Program-made: the position numbers and the translations under genes
Source of the DNA: Streptomyces spirodelae
GTDB lineage: Bacteria > Actinomycetota > Actinomycetes > Streptomycetales > Streptomycetaceae
Direction: 5' to 3'
DNA: 64,000 bases
Assembly: GCF_017676385.1 (NCBI RefSeq)
Contig: NZ_JAFFZN010000007.1
Coordinates: 169,639 to 233,638, forward strand
Notes under the pieces: model-generated
Seen by the model: the letters and a program-made list of their open reading frames with translations, nothing else
The model's database searches: none
Told to the model about the DNA's origin: nothing
Part shown: piece after piece, positions 30,001-37,902 of the stretch
How the letters are laid out: each line of letters starts with the position of its first letter
Numbering within the stretch: the first letter of the stretch is position 1

Positions 30001-30244
30001 CGAACGGCTGCACATCGCGCCGAAGACGGCGAGCGTGCACGTCTCCAACATCCTGGCCAAGCTGGGCGTCGCCACCCGCGGCGAGGCGGCGGCGATGGCC
30101 TTCCGGCTCCGGCTGGTCGGCCCGAGGGGGGTCAGCGGCTCTGCGCCGACCCCGGCTCCGGCCTCACCTCCGGCGTCCACTCCGCCTCAGGATGCCGCGC
30201 AGGCTCCGGCTCCGGATCGGTCCGTTGCCCGGGTGGACGGATGA
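27005..30244 (+). CDS. LAL-type LuxR family transcriptional regulator
   Basis: A 1079-aa large ATP-binding LuxR regulator. The N-terminal AAA domain opens with [19 protein letters not shown] and has Walker [13 protein letters not shown] and Walker B-like [14 protein letters not shown] long helical TPR-like middle of some 600 residues follows. A C-terminal LuxR helix-turn-helix near residues 980-1040 reads [20 protein letters not shown] then [20 protein letters not shown]. About 40 Pro/Ala-rich residues trail the HTH. LAL proteins activate pathway or metabolite genes after binding ligand and ATP; the target here is unknown. GTG 27005 has AAGG upstream; ATG 27023 in the same frame is equally possible. 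The 3' end overlaps a convergent gene by 113 bases. Confidence 0.88.
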   Translation: MSVPDAMLRDVPLQTAVSPVFVGRAAELAALTEALTRAGSGAPQALLLGGEAGVGKTRLLEEFLERARAAGGFTTLGGCLELGADGLPFAPFTTALRGLRSAVPPTVLAAAAEGREAELARLVPDLAVPGPGPAGPQREEHDDGADGGRARLFEATAQLLERLAADRTLVVALEDLQWADRSTRELLGYLFRSVRACRLVLLATYRTDDIHRRHPLRPFLAEQDRLRTVLHLELPRLTRAEVRDQITGINGTEPASGLAEEVFRRSEGIPFFVEELTATDAACAISDSLRDLLLVRVEALPESAQRVVRLAAGGGSAVEHALLAAVAGLGEDALLEALRSAVGANVLRPTGDGTGYLFRHALLREAVREDLLPGELARISRRYAEALEADSSLVRSEERLARLAHYWHRSRDAARALPAALSASVEARHRHAYAEEHQLLERVIELWDEVPEEARAGLPGLRVPRTFPVAGTSGWADRHPFSQPPRFIEVLAEAVVAARTSGDVARAKVLARRALARLDETKDPLTAAWFQLKLGMLLEDIGKGDGWAQIAKAQELVSGLPPSAVHAEVLSSAASWGMVHRPGREALATAVRAVELARVVGATAIELGARVTLGTLLAESGDLEEGLAELARAREEADEAGVTSVMTCAAVNIAGTLEAVGRSAQAAEEAARAARVARERGRPNSYAGALAGQAEALLSTGEWERAAELLDLAGGAARVADVRAWVALLRARLARDRGDLPGLADAVDEAVATMGSSPAVEPQKVVALRYFTMVLAAERGELVKARAELAAALEAGFPPGAHPYAWALLYAAASLEAELRGLPDAEQGRGAVLAGVRRAARSLPRPAPVWEGCALLLEAELQRAEGENEPQLWEAAAQTLEPVGRPVPLARARLRWAEALLERGGSRRDGSRTPDHLLRQAHSVAARLGAAPLRAEAEQLAVRARIALDGADGGGAAQRAPAGKTTAQPADPAESFGLTRRERGVLELVAEGRSNRQIAERLHIAPKTASVHVSNILAKLGVATRGEAAAMAFRLRLVGPRGVSGSAPTPAPASPPASTPPQDAAQAPAPDRSVARVDG

Positions 30245-30386
30245 GCACCTGGCCCGAGGCCAGGTCGATCGGCCCCTTGCCGGGGTCTGTGCTGCCCTCC
30301 TCGACCCGGGTGTGCTCCAGCCGCCGCTGCTCGTCGTCGGTGTGTTTGCGGCCCGGCGAGAACAGCTCCTCCATCAGATTGAACAT
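30132..30386 (-). CDS. DUF6191-like small protein, overlapping the LuxR gene end
   Basis: An 84-aa protein beginning [20 protein letters not shown] with [20 protein letters not shown] in the middle, the pattern of small Streptomyces proteins I recall as DUF6191. The tail after residue 60 is Pro/Glu rich. ATG 30386 was chosen for that conserved start. It is convergent with the LAL regulator and overlaps its last 113 bases, so both C-terminal tails share DNA in opposite sense; both tails are low-complexity Pro-rich sequence. It starts just 10 bases after the sugar dehydrogenase gene stop on the same strand and is probably in its operon. Confidence 0.75.
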   Translation of the reverse strand: MFNLMEELFSPGRKHTDDEQRRLEHTRVEEGSTDPGKGPIDLASGQVLIRPPGQRTDPEPEPARHPEAEWTPEVRPEPGSAQSR

Positions 30387-30396
30387 CCGACCATCC

Positions 30397-31557
30397 TCAG
30401 CGCACCTTGAGTCGCAGGATGCGGTCGTCCCCGTTCTCCGCTGAACCACGCCCGTCCGTCTCGCTCGTGACCAGCCAGAGCCCCTCGCCACCACCGGTGC
30501 CGTGGTCGGCGACAACAGTCCGGAGCCGTCCGTACTTTCCCTTCAGGAACGCCTGAGGGGGCGCCGCGGGTTCCGCGCCCTTGAGTGGAATGCGCCACAG
30601 CCGCTCCCCGCGCAGCCCCGCCATCCACACCGACCCCTTGGCGACGGCCAGCCCGCTGGGGGACGCCTCGGCGGGCCGCCACTGCTCGACGGGGTCCCGG
30701 AAGCGCTTGTCGTCGCTCTTGCCCTCGGCTTCCGGCCAGCCGTAGTTCTTGCCCGGTTCGATCAGGTTGAGCTCGTCCCAGGTGTCCTGGCCGAACTCGG
30801 AGGCCCACAGCCGCTTGTCGCGGTCCCAGTCCAGGCCCTGCACATTGCGGTGCCCCCAGCTGTAGACGACCGAGTCCGGCTCGGGGTTGCCGTGCCCGGC
30901 CGGTTCGCCCTCGGGCGTCATCCGCAGGATCTTGCCGCCCAGCGACTTCTTGTCCTGGGCGTTCTCGCCGTTTCCGGCGTCACCGGTTCCGGCGTAGAGC
31001 ATCTTGTCCGGGCCGAAGGCGATCCGCCCGCCGTTGTGGAGCAGGCTCTTGGGGATGCCCTTGAGGATGGTGTCGGGCGCACCGAGCTGGTCGCCGGGCT
31101 CCTTCTTGTCGTCGTAGACCATCCGCACGATGCGGTTGTCGGACGCGGAGGTGAAGTACGCGTACACCATCTTCCCGGCCTGCGACCCGTCCGGTGGGAC
31201 GGCCAGCCCCATCAGCCCGCCCTCGCCGCCGGGTTCGACCCCCGGCACGGTGCCGACCTCGGTCTTCTTGCCACTGTCGCCGTCGATACGCAGGATCTTC
31301 CCGGTGTCCCGCGAGGAGACCAGCAGGTCGCCGCCGGGCAGCGGGGCCAGCCCCCAGGGGCTCTTCAGGCCGGTCGTGAGGGTCTTGACGACTTTCACGG
31401 AGCCCTTGGCGGGCGCTGCGCTCCCGCTCGGGGCCGCGCTGGAGTTGCTCCCTTCGGGCGTGGGCTCGTCTCCCGCGCCGCCGCCCCCGCTCGAGCACCC
31501 CGCGCTCAGTGCCAGCGCGCAGGCCATCCCGATGCTCACCCGTGTCGTACGTCGCAC
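30397..31557 (-). CDS. PQQ-dependent sugar dehydrogenase-like lipoprotein
   Basis: A 386-aa secreted lipoprotein of the glucose/sorbosone dehydrogenase family with a six-bladed beta-propeller. The signal peptide ends in the lipobox LSAGC near residue 20, followed by a Gly/Ser/Pro linker. Family motifs are LKSPWGLAPLPGGDLLVSSR, GGEGGLMGLAVPP, LLHNGGRIAFGPDKMLYAG, GHRNVQGLDWD and SEFGQDTWDELN. Members oxidise aldose sugars with PQQ; no PQQ-synthesis genes lie in this window, so cofactor use is unproved. GTG 31557 follows GGGAG by 8 bases; the long open frame upstream belongs to no known protein. The DUF6191-like gene lies just downstream. Confidence 0.88.
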   Translation of the reverse strand: MRRTTRVSIGMACALALSAGCSSGGGGAGDEPTPEGSNSSAAPSGSAAPAKGSVKVVKTLTTGLKSPWGLAPLPGGDLLVSSRDTGKILRIDGDSGKKTEVGTVPGVEPGGEGGLMGLAVPPDGSQAGKMVYAYFTSASDNRIVRMVYDDKKEPGDQLGAPDTILKGIPKSLLHNGGRIAFGPDKMLYAGTGDAGNGENAQDKKSLGGKILRMTPEGEPAGHGNPEPDSVVYSWGHRNVQGLDWDRDKRLWASEFGQDTWDELNLIEPGKNYGWPEAEGKSDDKRFRDPVEQWRPAEASPSGLAVAKGSVWMAGLRGERLWRIPLKGAEPAAPPQAFLKGKYGRLRTVVADHGTGGGEGLWLVTSETDGRGSAENGDDRILRLKVR

Positions 31558-31712
31558 CTCGTGGCTCCCTCGTCCCCAGGTAGTGGCTCCCTCACAGGGG
31601 ACCACACGCGTGCCCTGTTCCGGTCCATCGGACGCGAGTCCACCATGCCGGGAAGCGGCTGCTGCTGTTCGCCGGTTGCGGTCCGCCGGTGTCCCGTGGT
31701 GGCTGGGGGCAC

Positions 31713-31820
31713 TCCCCCAGCCTCCGGCCGGGGGCACCCCCACCGGCCGAAGTCCCCCAGCCTCCGGCCGGGCGGTGCCCCCAGGGGAGCAGTTCCCCGT
31801 ACCCCTGACGGGGCGCGGTC
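31713..31820. repeat. Dispersed GC-rich intergenic repeat cluster
   Basis: The 20-mer TCCCCCAGCCTCCGGCCGGG occurs at 31713-31732 and again at 31753-31772 (period 40). It is followed by GGTGCCCCCAGGGGAGCAGTT and CCCCTGACGGGGCGCGG up to 31817. The second part matches the core found at 43288, 47949 and 55884 in this window. Such elements are widely scattered in Streptomyces genomes. This copy lies between two minus-strand genes, just after the aldo/keto reductase stop. Confidence 0.8.
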
Positions 31821-31823
31821 CTC

Positions 31824-32819
31824 CTAGTCCCAGGAGCCCTGCGCCGGGGGGAGGGCCGCGATCTCCGCGAGGTCGTCGGCGGTCAGTACCAGGTCGGCCG
31901 CGCGGGCGTTCTCGGTGACCCAGTGGGCCTTCTTCGTGCCGGGGACCGGGAGCACGTGCCGGCCCTGGGCGAGCACCCAGGCGAGGGCGATCTGCGCGGG
32001 AGTGGCGTTGCCGTGGCGGCGGGCGACCCGGCGCAGCCCGGCCACGATGGGCTGGTTGGCGGCCATCATCTCGGCGGTGAAGCGCGGATGCCGGGCGCGT
32101 ACGTCGTCCGGCTCGAAGCCGCCCCCGGTGGTGAGCGCTCCGGTCAGATAGCCGTTGCCCAGCGGCATCGCGGCCAGGAAGCCGATGCCGCGCGCCTCGC
32201 ACCAGGGCAGCAGGGTCTCCAGCGCCTCGCGGGACCAGACCGACAGTTCCGCCTGTACTCCGCTGACGGGGAAGACCTGCTGGACCCGTTCGAGCTGCCG
32301 TATGGTCCCGTCGTGAATACCGGCGCCCGCCCGCCGGTCCGCGCGGGCGCCCACGGCGCAGAAGCCCAGCGCGCGCACTTTGCCCGCGGTCACGAGCTCG
32401 GCCATCGCACCCCAGGTCTCCTCGATCGGTACCTCGGGGTCGGCGCGGTGCAGCTGGTAGAGGTCGATCACCTCGGTCTGCAGCCTGCGCAGCGAGGCGT
32501 CGCAGGCGCGTCGGACGTAGCTGGGCCGGCCGTTGGCGACGATGTGCTGCTCGCCCACCAGCAGCCCGCACTTGGTGGAGACGAAAGCGTCGGAGCGCCG
32601 CTCCTTGACCGCGCGCCCGATCAGCAGCTCGTTGGTGAAGGGGCCGTACATATCGGCGGTGTCCAGCAGGGACATCCCCGCGTCCAGCGCCGTGTGCACC
32701 GCGCGCAGCGAGGTCTCGCCGCGTTGCTCGGAGGTGGAGTAGGCCCAGCTCATCGGCATACAGCCGAGGCCCACGGCACCCACGCCGAGAGCTGCCGCAC
32801 CAATTGTCCTGCGCTCCAC
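31824..32819 (-). CDS. Aldo/keto reductase
   Basis: A 331-aa NADPH-dependent carbonyl reductase with the AKR (beta/alpha)8 barrel. The catalytic tetrad is visible: Asp and Tyr in SLLDTADMYGPFTNE, Lys in VSTKCGLL and His in LYQLHRADPEVPIEETW. Cofactor-binding segments include ALGFCAVGARADR and HVLPVPGTKK. The N-terminal IGAAALGVGAVGLGCMPMSW is typical of the YghZ/AKR12-like group. GTG 32819 was chosen because ERRTIGAAALG is the usual beginning. It is divergent from the hydroxyacid dehydrogenase gene. The natural substrate is not evident. Confidence 0.9.
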   Translation of the reverse strand: MERRTIGAAALGVGAVGLGCMPMSWAYSTSEQRGETSLRAVHTALDAGMSLLDTADMYGPFTNELLIGRAVKERRSDAFVSTKCGLLVGEQHIVANGRPSYVRRACDASLRRLQTEVIDLYQLHRADPEVPIEETWGAMAELVTAGKVRALGFCAVGARADRRAGAGIHDGTIRQLERVQQVFPVSGVQAELSVWSREALETLLPWCEARGIGFLAAMPLGNGYLTGALTTGGGFEPDDVRARHPRFTAEMMAANQPIVAGLRRVARRHGNATPAQIALAWVLAQGRHVLPVPGTKKAHWVTENARAADLVLTADDLAEIAALPPAQGSWD

Positions 32820-32963
32820 CTGGTTCCCGCTCCCTCCCGGACGGCCCCCAACGTAACGGTTGCCCCCGGGGTCACACACGTTCGCTCCTGCCACACCATC
32901 CCCCGGACCCGGCCCGGAGGGTGCCCCGGCCCGTCGGCGCGGTGCGCCGACTAGTCTCTCCCC

Positions 32964-33941
32964 ATGTCTGACGCGACGGAGATCTGGCTCTCGCTCCCGC
33001 CGGAGAGCGTCGAGGGCCTGCCTGACACTCTGACGTACCGCTACTGGGCCGGAGAGGAGGAGTTCCCCGCGGACCCTGCCGACTGCGCCTTCTACGTCGT
33101 GCCCTACTACGCGGGTGCCGAGGTCGCCGTACGGCCGCTCGCGCGGATGACGGGTGTGCGGGTCGTCCAGACCCTCACCGCGGGGATCGACCACATCGCC
33201 TCCGCCATCCCACGCCTCCCCGCCGGTACGCGGGTGTGCAACGCCCGCGGTGTGCACGACGCGAGCACCGCCGAACTGGCCCTGGCGCTCACCCTCGGCT
33301 CCCTGCGTGACCTGCCTGGATCCGTCCGAGCCCAGGACCGCGGCGAGTGGCTGCCCGGCTTCCGTCCCGCGCTCGCGGACCGCACGGTACTGATCGTCGG
33401 CTACGGCGCCGTGGGTGAGGCGATAGAGCGGCGGCTGCTGCCCTTCGAGGTGGCCGCGGTGCACCGCGTCGCCCGCTCGGCGCGCAACGCTCCGCTGGGT
33501 CCGGTGCGGCCGCTGAGCGAGATCGGCGAACTACTGCCGGAGGCGGACGTCGTGATATTGGCGACGCCGCTGACCGAGCGGACCCGCGGCATGGTCGACG
33601 CGGACTTCCTCGCCCGGATGAAGGACGGGGCGCTGCTGGTCAACGTCGCGCGGGGCGCCGTGGTCGACACCGAGGCGCTGTTGGCCGAGACGGGGACGCC
33701 CGCCTCGGTCCCGGGTGCGGAAGACGGGGTTCCGGGGCGGCTCAGGGCGGCGCTCGATGTGACCGATCCGGAACCCCTGCCCAAGGATCATCCGCTCTGG
33801 CGGACGCCCGGAGTGCTGATCACTCCGCACCTCGGAGGGATCACTTCCGCCTTCTACCCCCGTGCCAGAAGACTTCTCAGCGCGCAGCTGAGGCGCTGGG
33901 CGGCCGGTGAGGAGCTGGAGAACACGATGGCCGTGGCGTAG
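32964..33941 (+). CDS. D-isomer-specific 2-hydroxyacid dehydrogenase
   Basis: A 325-aa NAD(P)-dependent oxidoreductase that interconverts 2-oxo and D-2-hydroxy acids. The Rossmann motif is VLIVGYGAVGEAIERRLLP. Catalytic Arg is in VNVARGAVVD, Glu in DVTDPEPLPKDHP and His in ITPHLGGITS. The lid segment ADVVILATPLTERTRGMVDA is standard. Only moderately related to serA at 41593, it lacks the ACT domain and is probably a glyoxylate/hydroxypyruvate reductase type. ATG 32964; a short gap of 144 bases separates it from the divergent aldo/keto reductase. Confidence 0.9.
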   Translation: MSDATEIWLSLPPESVEGLPDTLTYRYWAGEEEFPADPADCAFYVVPYYAGAEVAVRPLARMTGVRVVQTLTAGIDHIASAIPRLPAGTRVCNARGVHDASTAELALALTLGSLRDLPGSVRAQDRGEWLPGFRPALADRTVLIVGYGAVGEAIERRLLPFEVAAVHRVARSARNAPLGPVRPLSEIGELLPEADVVILATPLTERTRGMVDADFLARMKDGALLVNVARGAVVDTEALLAETGTPASVPGAEDGVPGRLRAALDVTDPEPLPKDHPLWRTPGVLITPHLGGITSAFYPRARRLLSAQLRRWAAGEELENTMAVA

Positions 33942-34280
33942 TTCCGGTAAACGCCCTCAGGCCGCGAGAGGCCACGCTACGGATGCGTACGACTGCACCC
34001 TGTACCGAGCTTCCCTCTTATGGTTACGGTCTGTATTGGGACTATGTCCCTGAGTGACGAACCTGGTGTATCGTCCCGAGCGGGGGGCGAAACCCGGACA
34101 CGAGGGGGGCGACGGGCGAATGCACGATCAACGGACGAACTGGCGCGCGGGGCGCATGGACAGCGCCCGCGGACATCCCAACTGCCGGAAACAACCCCTG
34201 TGTTGCGGCGTCTCGCCGTACGCGTCCCGCAACGACCGGGCCTGCTCCGTCAAATGGCCCCCGTCTCCACGGGTGGCGCG
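33942..34280 (+). promoter_or_regulatory. Long 5' region of the GGDEF/EAL gene, with a palindrome
   Basis: A 339-base stretch with no convincing coding frame, although the frame of the next gene stays open from about 34020. A perfect palindrome GGGAC-TAT-GTCCC lies at 34038-34050, beside an AT-richer stretch that could hold the promoter. The rest is rich in G runs. The length suggests a regulated leader, but I see no recognisable riboswitch class. Confidence 0.4.
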
Positions 34281-37200
34281 ATGACTACCCATGAAGCGGC
34301 TCCCAGGCGGAGCCCGTACCGGAGCGGGGCACTGAGCGTGCACCCCACCGAAGCGGTCCGGAGCGAGGCCGCACAGCAGGCGCCGCGCCAGTGGCACACC
34401 CAGCCGACGCCGTCAACCCGGCCGACCCGGTCACCCTGGCCGAAGCGGTCGCTCCGACCGAAGCAACCGACGCAGTCGGAGCCCTGCGGAGGAGGCTCCG
34501 GAGGCGGCTCGCGTACCAGTCTGCTGCCGCAGTTGGCGCTGATCGTGGTCTGCGCGGCCTACGCCGTGGGCGCCGCCTTCGGCTGGGGTTCCGAGACCGT
34601 CGCCGTCTTCATGGGCGACTTCGGGCTCAGCGCCGCGGCGCTGCTGGCCGGCGTCTCGTGCCTGTGGTACGCGCGAACCCAGCGGCGGGAGGCAGCCCAG
34701 GCCGCCGCGCACGAACCGGCCGCGACGCGCGCCAGGCTGGAGGCCAGCCGCCCGGCGTGGGTGCTCTTCGGGGTCTCCTCGCTGATGGCGGGGTTCGGCA
34801 ACGGGGTCTGGGGCTGGTACGAACTGGTACTCGGCCAGCAGGTGCCGCGCCCCTCCCTGGCCGACTTCTGCTTCCTGCTGTTCGCGCCGCCGGCCATCGT
34901 CGGACTGCTGGTGCTCGCCAAGCGCCCGGTGACCCGCGCCGGCTGGGTCTGCCTCGGCCTCGACGCCTGGCTCATCGGCGGCTCGCTGCTGACCCTGTCC
35001 TGGTCGCTTGCCCTGGCTCACACGGCCTACTGGGCAGGGGACTCGGTGGCCAGGGCGGCGCTCAACCTGGCCTACCCGCTGCTGGACATCGTGCTCGTCA
35101 GCATGGTGCTGGCGCTGCACTTCCGGCGCTCCTCAGCACACCGCAGCGCGATCAACACCGCGATCGGGGCGCTCGCCCTCACGGTGCTGTGCGACGCGCT
35201 GTTCACCTCGCCGATGCTGCGCGAGAACTACACCTCCGGACAGCTGCTGGACGCCGGCTGGTTCGCGGGCTCGCTGCTGCTCGCCTACGCGCCCTGGGTC
35301 GGCAAGGCCGGCAGGGGCGGTAAGGGCAGCGAGGGAGGCACCGGCGGCAGGCGGGGCGGCAAGGACAAGAAGGGGAAGGCGGAGCCCGTACCCGCGCAGC
35401 CGCTGGCTGCCACGGACCGGCAGGCCGAGGCACGGGCCACCCACCCCAGCCGCCCCATCTCCGGCTCGCTGAGCGCGCTGACGCCCTACCTCGCGGCCGC
35501 CGTGTGCACGCTGGGCATCCTCTACAACTCGGTGGACGGACACGACATCGACCGCGTCGTCCTCTACACGGGCTGCACCGTCGTCCTCGCGCTGGTGCTG
35601 CGCCAGGGCATCATGCTGCTGGACAACATCACCCTGACCCGGGAGCTGGCGCAGAAGGAGAACCACTTCCGCTCCCTGGTCCAGGGCTCCAGCGACGTGA
35701 TCATGATCACCGCCGCCACCGGCATGCTCCGCTATGTCTCACCGGCGGCGGCCGGGGTCTACGGGCGGGACGCCGAGGACATGGTGGGCTGTGAGCTCTC
35801 CTCCCTCGTGCACCCCGAGGACCTGGGCCAGGTCAACCACGAGCTGCGCCGGTTCCTGGCGGCCTCGGCGGACCAGGAGTCCAGCACCCGGATCGAGTGC
35901 CGCTTCCGGCACGGCGAAGGGCACTGGCTCAACGTCGAGTCCACGGTCAACCGCTACCAGGGCGGGCTGATCTTCAACAGCCGGGATGTCACCGAACGGG
36001 TGAGACTCCAGGCGCAGTTGCAGCACAACGCCTCGCACGACGCGCTCACCGACCTGCCCAACCGGGCCCTGTTCACCGAGCGGGTCAGGCAGGCCATCGG
36101 CGGCCGGCGTGGCGGCGACTGCGGCACCGCGGTGCTCTTCATCGACCTGGACGGCTTCAAGGCGGTCAACGACACCGTCGGCCACCAGGCGGGCGACGAA
36201 CTGCTGGTGCAGGCGGCACGGCGGCTGCACGACTCCGTACGCTCGGGCGACACCGCCGCGCGGCTGGGGGGCGACGAGTTCGCCGTCCTCATCCGCGGCG
36301 ACGGCGAGCCGGGCCGGATGCCGGACGCCGAGCGCGAGCTGCGCATCCACGACATCGCCGACCGGCTGCGGATCACCCTCTCCGACCCGTACCGGGTGGA
36401 GGGCACGGAGGTGCGGGTCGCCGCCTCCATCGGTATCGCCTTCGCCGAGCCCGGCATCACGCCGAGCGCCCTGATGCGCAACGCCGACCTGGCGATGTAC
36501 CGCGCCAAGCAGGCGGGCAAGGGCCGGGTGGAGCTGTACGCGCCGCAGATGCAGGCCGAGGTGGTCAAGCGGGCCGAGCTGGCGGCCCGGCTGCGCAGCG
36601 CGCTGCACGACGGCGAGTTCGCGCTGCTGCACCAGCCGATCGTGGAGCTGGCCAGCGGCAAGATCACCGCCATCGCCGCCGAGGCACGCTGGCGCTCGGC
36701 CCAGGGCATCCTGTTCACCCCCGCTGAGTTCCTGCGCACCGAGGGCGCCTCGGCGCGGGAGGCGCGCGGTGTCGGCGGCGAGCGGGCCGCCGAGGTGAGC
36801 CGCTGGCTGCTGGAGGAGGCGGTTCAGCAGGCGGCGGCGAGGCAGCGCGCCGGGTACGGGGCGCCGGTGACCGTACGGCTGCCGGCGCGGCGGCTGACGG
36901 AACCGGGGATGGAGCCGCGCTCCATCGGTGCCCTGCTGGCCCGACACGGGCTGGCCGCCGCGCCGGGCCCCACCGGTGGCGCCGCGCTGGGCGCCCCCGC
37001 GGCGAATGCCGGGGTGCCGGGGGCTCCGGGTGCGCTGATCCTGGAGCTGTCGGACAGCGATCCGCGTATCCCGCTGGACGAGCTGGAGCGCAGGCTGACG
37101 GCGCTGCGCCGGCTGGGGGTGCTGATCTCGCTGGACGGCTTCGGCAGCGGCTACGCGGCGATCTCGGCGCTGCGCAGGCTGCCGGTGGACATCCTGCGGC

Positions 37201-37619
37201 TGGACCGGGGCCTGACGGACGGCATTCTGGAGTCCACCCGGCAGCGCAAGATCACCTCCGGGCTGCTGCGGATCGCGGGGGACCTGGGACTGACCACCGT
37301 CGCCGAGGGCGTCGATCTGCCGGAGCAGGCCACGCTGCTGCGTGAGATGGGGTGCACACACGGTCAGGGTGCGGTCTTTTCGGGGCCGCTGGACGAGCAC
37401 CGGCTGCGTACGGCGCTGGCCCGCGGGGTCTACGCGGTGCCCGAGTCCACCCGCAGCGGTGGCGCCTCCGGGTACGGCGAGGAGCACCCGGAGGGCCGGG
37501 GCACGGCCGTCGCCGTGGCGGGGGCGCTGCCCGTGGCGCGGGGCGCGGGCACCCTGTCCGTGCGCCAGGAGAGTGCGGGGGACTCGCTCACGCACTCACC
37601 GGCGTCGCCCAAATGCTGA
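34281..37619 (+). CDS. Membrane PAS-GGDEF protein with degenerate EAL domain
   Basis: A 1112-aa c-di-GMP signalling protein. After a basic, disordered start come about ten hydrophobic helices (residues about 80-350, interrupted by a Gly/Lys-rich loop), then a PAS domain (FRSLVQGSSDVIMITAATGM). The GGDEF domain is intact at 663-667 in ARLGGDEFAVLIRGD. The EAL domain is degraded: EAL is EAR at 801-803, the usual metal and base residues are replaced in ELSDSDP, SLDGFGSGYAA and LRLDRGLTDG. It should therefore make c-di-GMP but not hydrolyse it; the EAL part may bind the nucleotide. Position matches SCO5511 from memory. ATG 34281 follows GGGTGG; an earlier in-frame start is possible. Confidence 0.88.
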   Translation: MTTHEAAPRRSPYRSGALSVHPTEAVRSEAAQQAPRQWHTQPTPSTRPTRSPWPKRSLRPKQPTQSEPCGGGSGGGSRTSLLPQLALIVVCAAYAVGAAFGWGSETVAVFMGDFGLSAAALLAGVSCLWYARTQRREAAQAAAHEPAATRARLEASRPAWVLFGVSSLMAGFGNGVWGWYELVLGQQVPRPSLADFCFLLFAPPAIVGLLVLAKRPVTRAGWVCLGLDAWLIGGSLLTLSWSLALAHTAYWAGDSVARAALNLAYPLLDIVLVSMVLALHFRRSSAHRSAINTAIGALALTVLCDALFTSPMLRENYTSGQLLDAGWFAGSLLLAYAPWVGKAGRGGKGSEGGTGGRRGGKDKKGKAEPVPAQPLAATDRQAEARATHPSRPISGSLSALTPYLAAAVCTLGILYNSVDGHDIDRVVLYTGCTVVLALVLRQGIMLLDNITLTRELAQKENHFRSLVQGSSDVIMITAATGMLRYVSPAAAGVYGRDAEDMVGCELSSLVHPEDLGQVNHELRRFLAASADQESSTRIECRFRHGEGHWLNVESTVNRYQGGLIFNSRDVTERVRLQAQLQHNASHDALTDLPNRALFTERVRQAIGGRRGGDCGTAVLFIDLDGFKAVNDTVGHQAGDELLVQAARRLHDSVRSGDTAARLGGDEFAVLIRGDGEPGRMPDAERELRIHDIADRLRITLSDPYRVEGTEVRVAASIGIAFAEPGITPSALMRNADLAMYRAKQAGKGRVELYAPQMQAEVVKRAELAARLRSALHDGEFALLHQPIVELASGKITAIAAEARWRSAQGILFTPAEFLRTEGASAREARGVGGERAAEVSRWLLEEAVQQAAARQRAGYGAPVTVRLPARRLTEPGMEPRSIGALLARHGLAAAPGPTGGAALGAPAANAGVPGAPGALILELSDSDPRIPLDELERRLTALRRLGVLISLDGFGSGYAAISALRRLPVDILRLDRGLTDGILESTRQRKITSGLLRIAGDLGLTTVAEGVDLPEQATLLREMGCTHGQGAVFSGPLDEHRLRTALARGVYAVPESTRSGGASGYGEEHPEGRGTAVAVAGALPVARGAGTLSVRQESAGDSLTHSPASPKC

Positions 37620-37674
37620 GACGGCCGTCCCACACACTTGACACCCGGGGCTTGACGGGGAGAAGGTCAGTGCC

Positions 37675-37716
37675 ATGCGCACCCGAATTCTCGTACTTGG
37701 ACAGCGCGTCAGCTGA
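37675..37716 (+). CDS. ilv leader peptide (attenuator)
   Basis: A 13-codon ORF reads MRTRILVLGQRVS and stops with TGA. Ile-Leu-Val-Leu codons in a row are the substrates sensed by branched-chain attenuators: slow translation here would favour an antiterminator fold. GGGGAGAAGG lies 9 bases before the ATG. It is 39 bases ahead of a hairpin with a T run and 187 bases ahead of ilvB. Leader peptides of this kind before ilvB were predicted in actinobacteria by comparative work, as I recall. Confidence 0.85.
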   Translation: MRTRILVLGQRVS

Positions 37717-37755
37717 CCGCGGGACCATCCCTCCCGCGACCACCAGCGGCGCGCT

Positions 37756-37789
37756 CCCCTCGCTTGCCTCACGGCACGGGGGGTTTTTT
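37756..37789 (+). terminator. Rho-independent attenuator before ilvB
   Basis: CCCC (37756-37759) pairs with GGGG near 37778-37783, around an inner stem TGCC-TCAC-GGCA (37765-37776); six T residues follow at 37784-37789. A true T run is rare in this genome window, so the element is deliberate. It lies between the Ile/Leu/Val leader peptide and ilvB, 113 bases before the ilvB start, and should stop transcription when charged branched-chain tRNAs are plentiful. Confidence 0.85.
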
Positions 37790-37902
37790 GTTGCACCGGC
37801 ACCTGCGGCTACGCAGCAGCGGCAGTCCGAAAAACCCGCCCAGCACGAGCGTCCATCCCCACCACGAGCGTCAACCCTCACTCTCCGAGAAGAGACAATC
37901 CG

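Noticed and set aside
30397..32571. One giant protein joining the sugar dehydrogenase and aldo/keto reductase frames
   Set aside because: The shared open frame crosses a lipoprotein signal start and an intergenic repeat; the aldo/keto reductase is encoded in a different frame with its own stop at 31824.
34020..34280. N-terminal extension of the GGDEF/EAL protein, or a known riboswitch, in the long leader
   Set aside because: The extension lacks family features and the segment does not show conserved elements of a riboswitch class that I can name.
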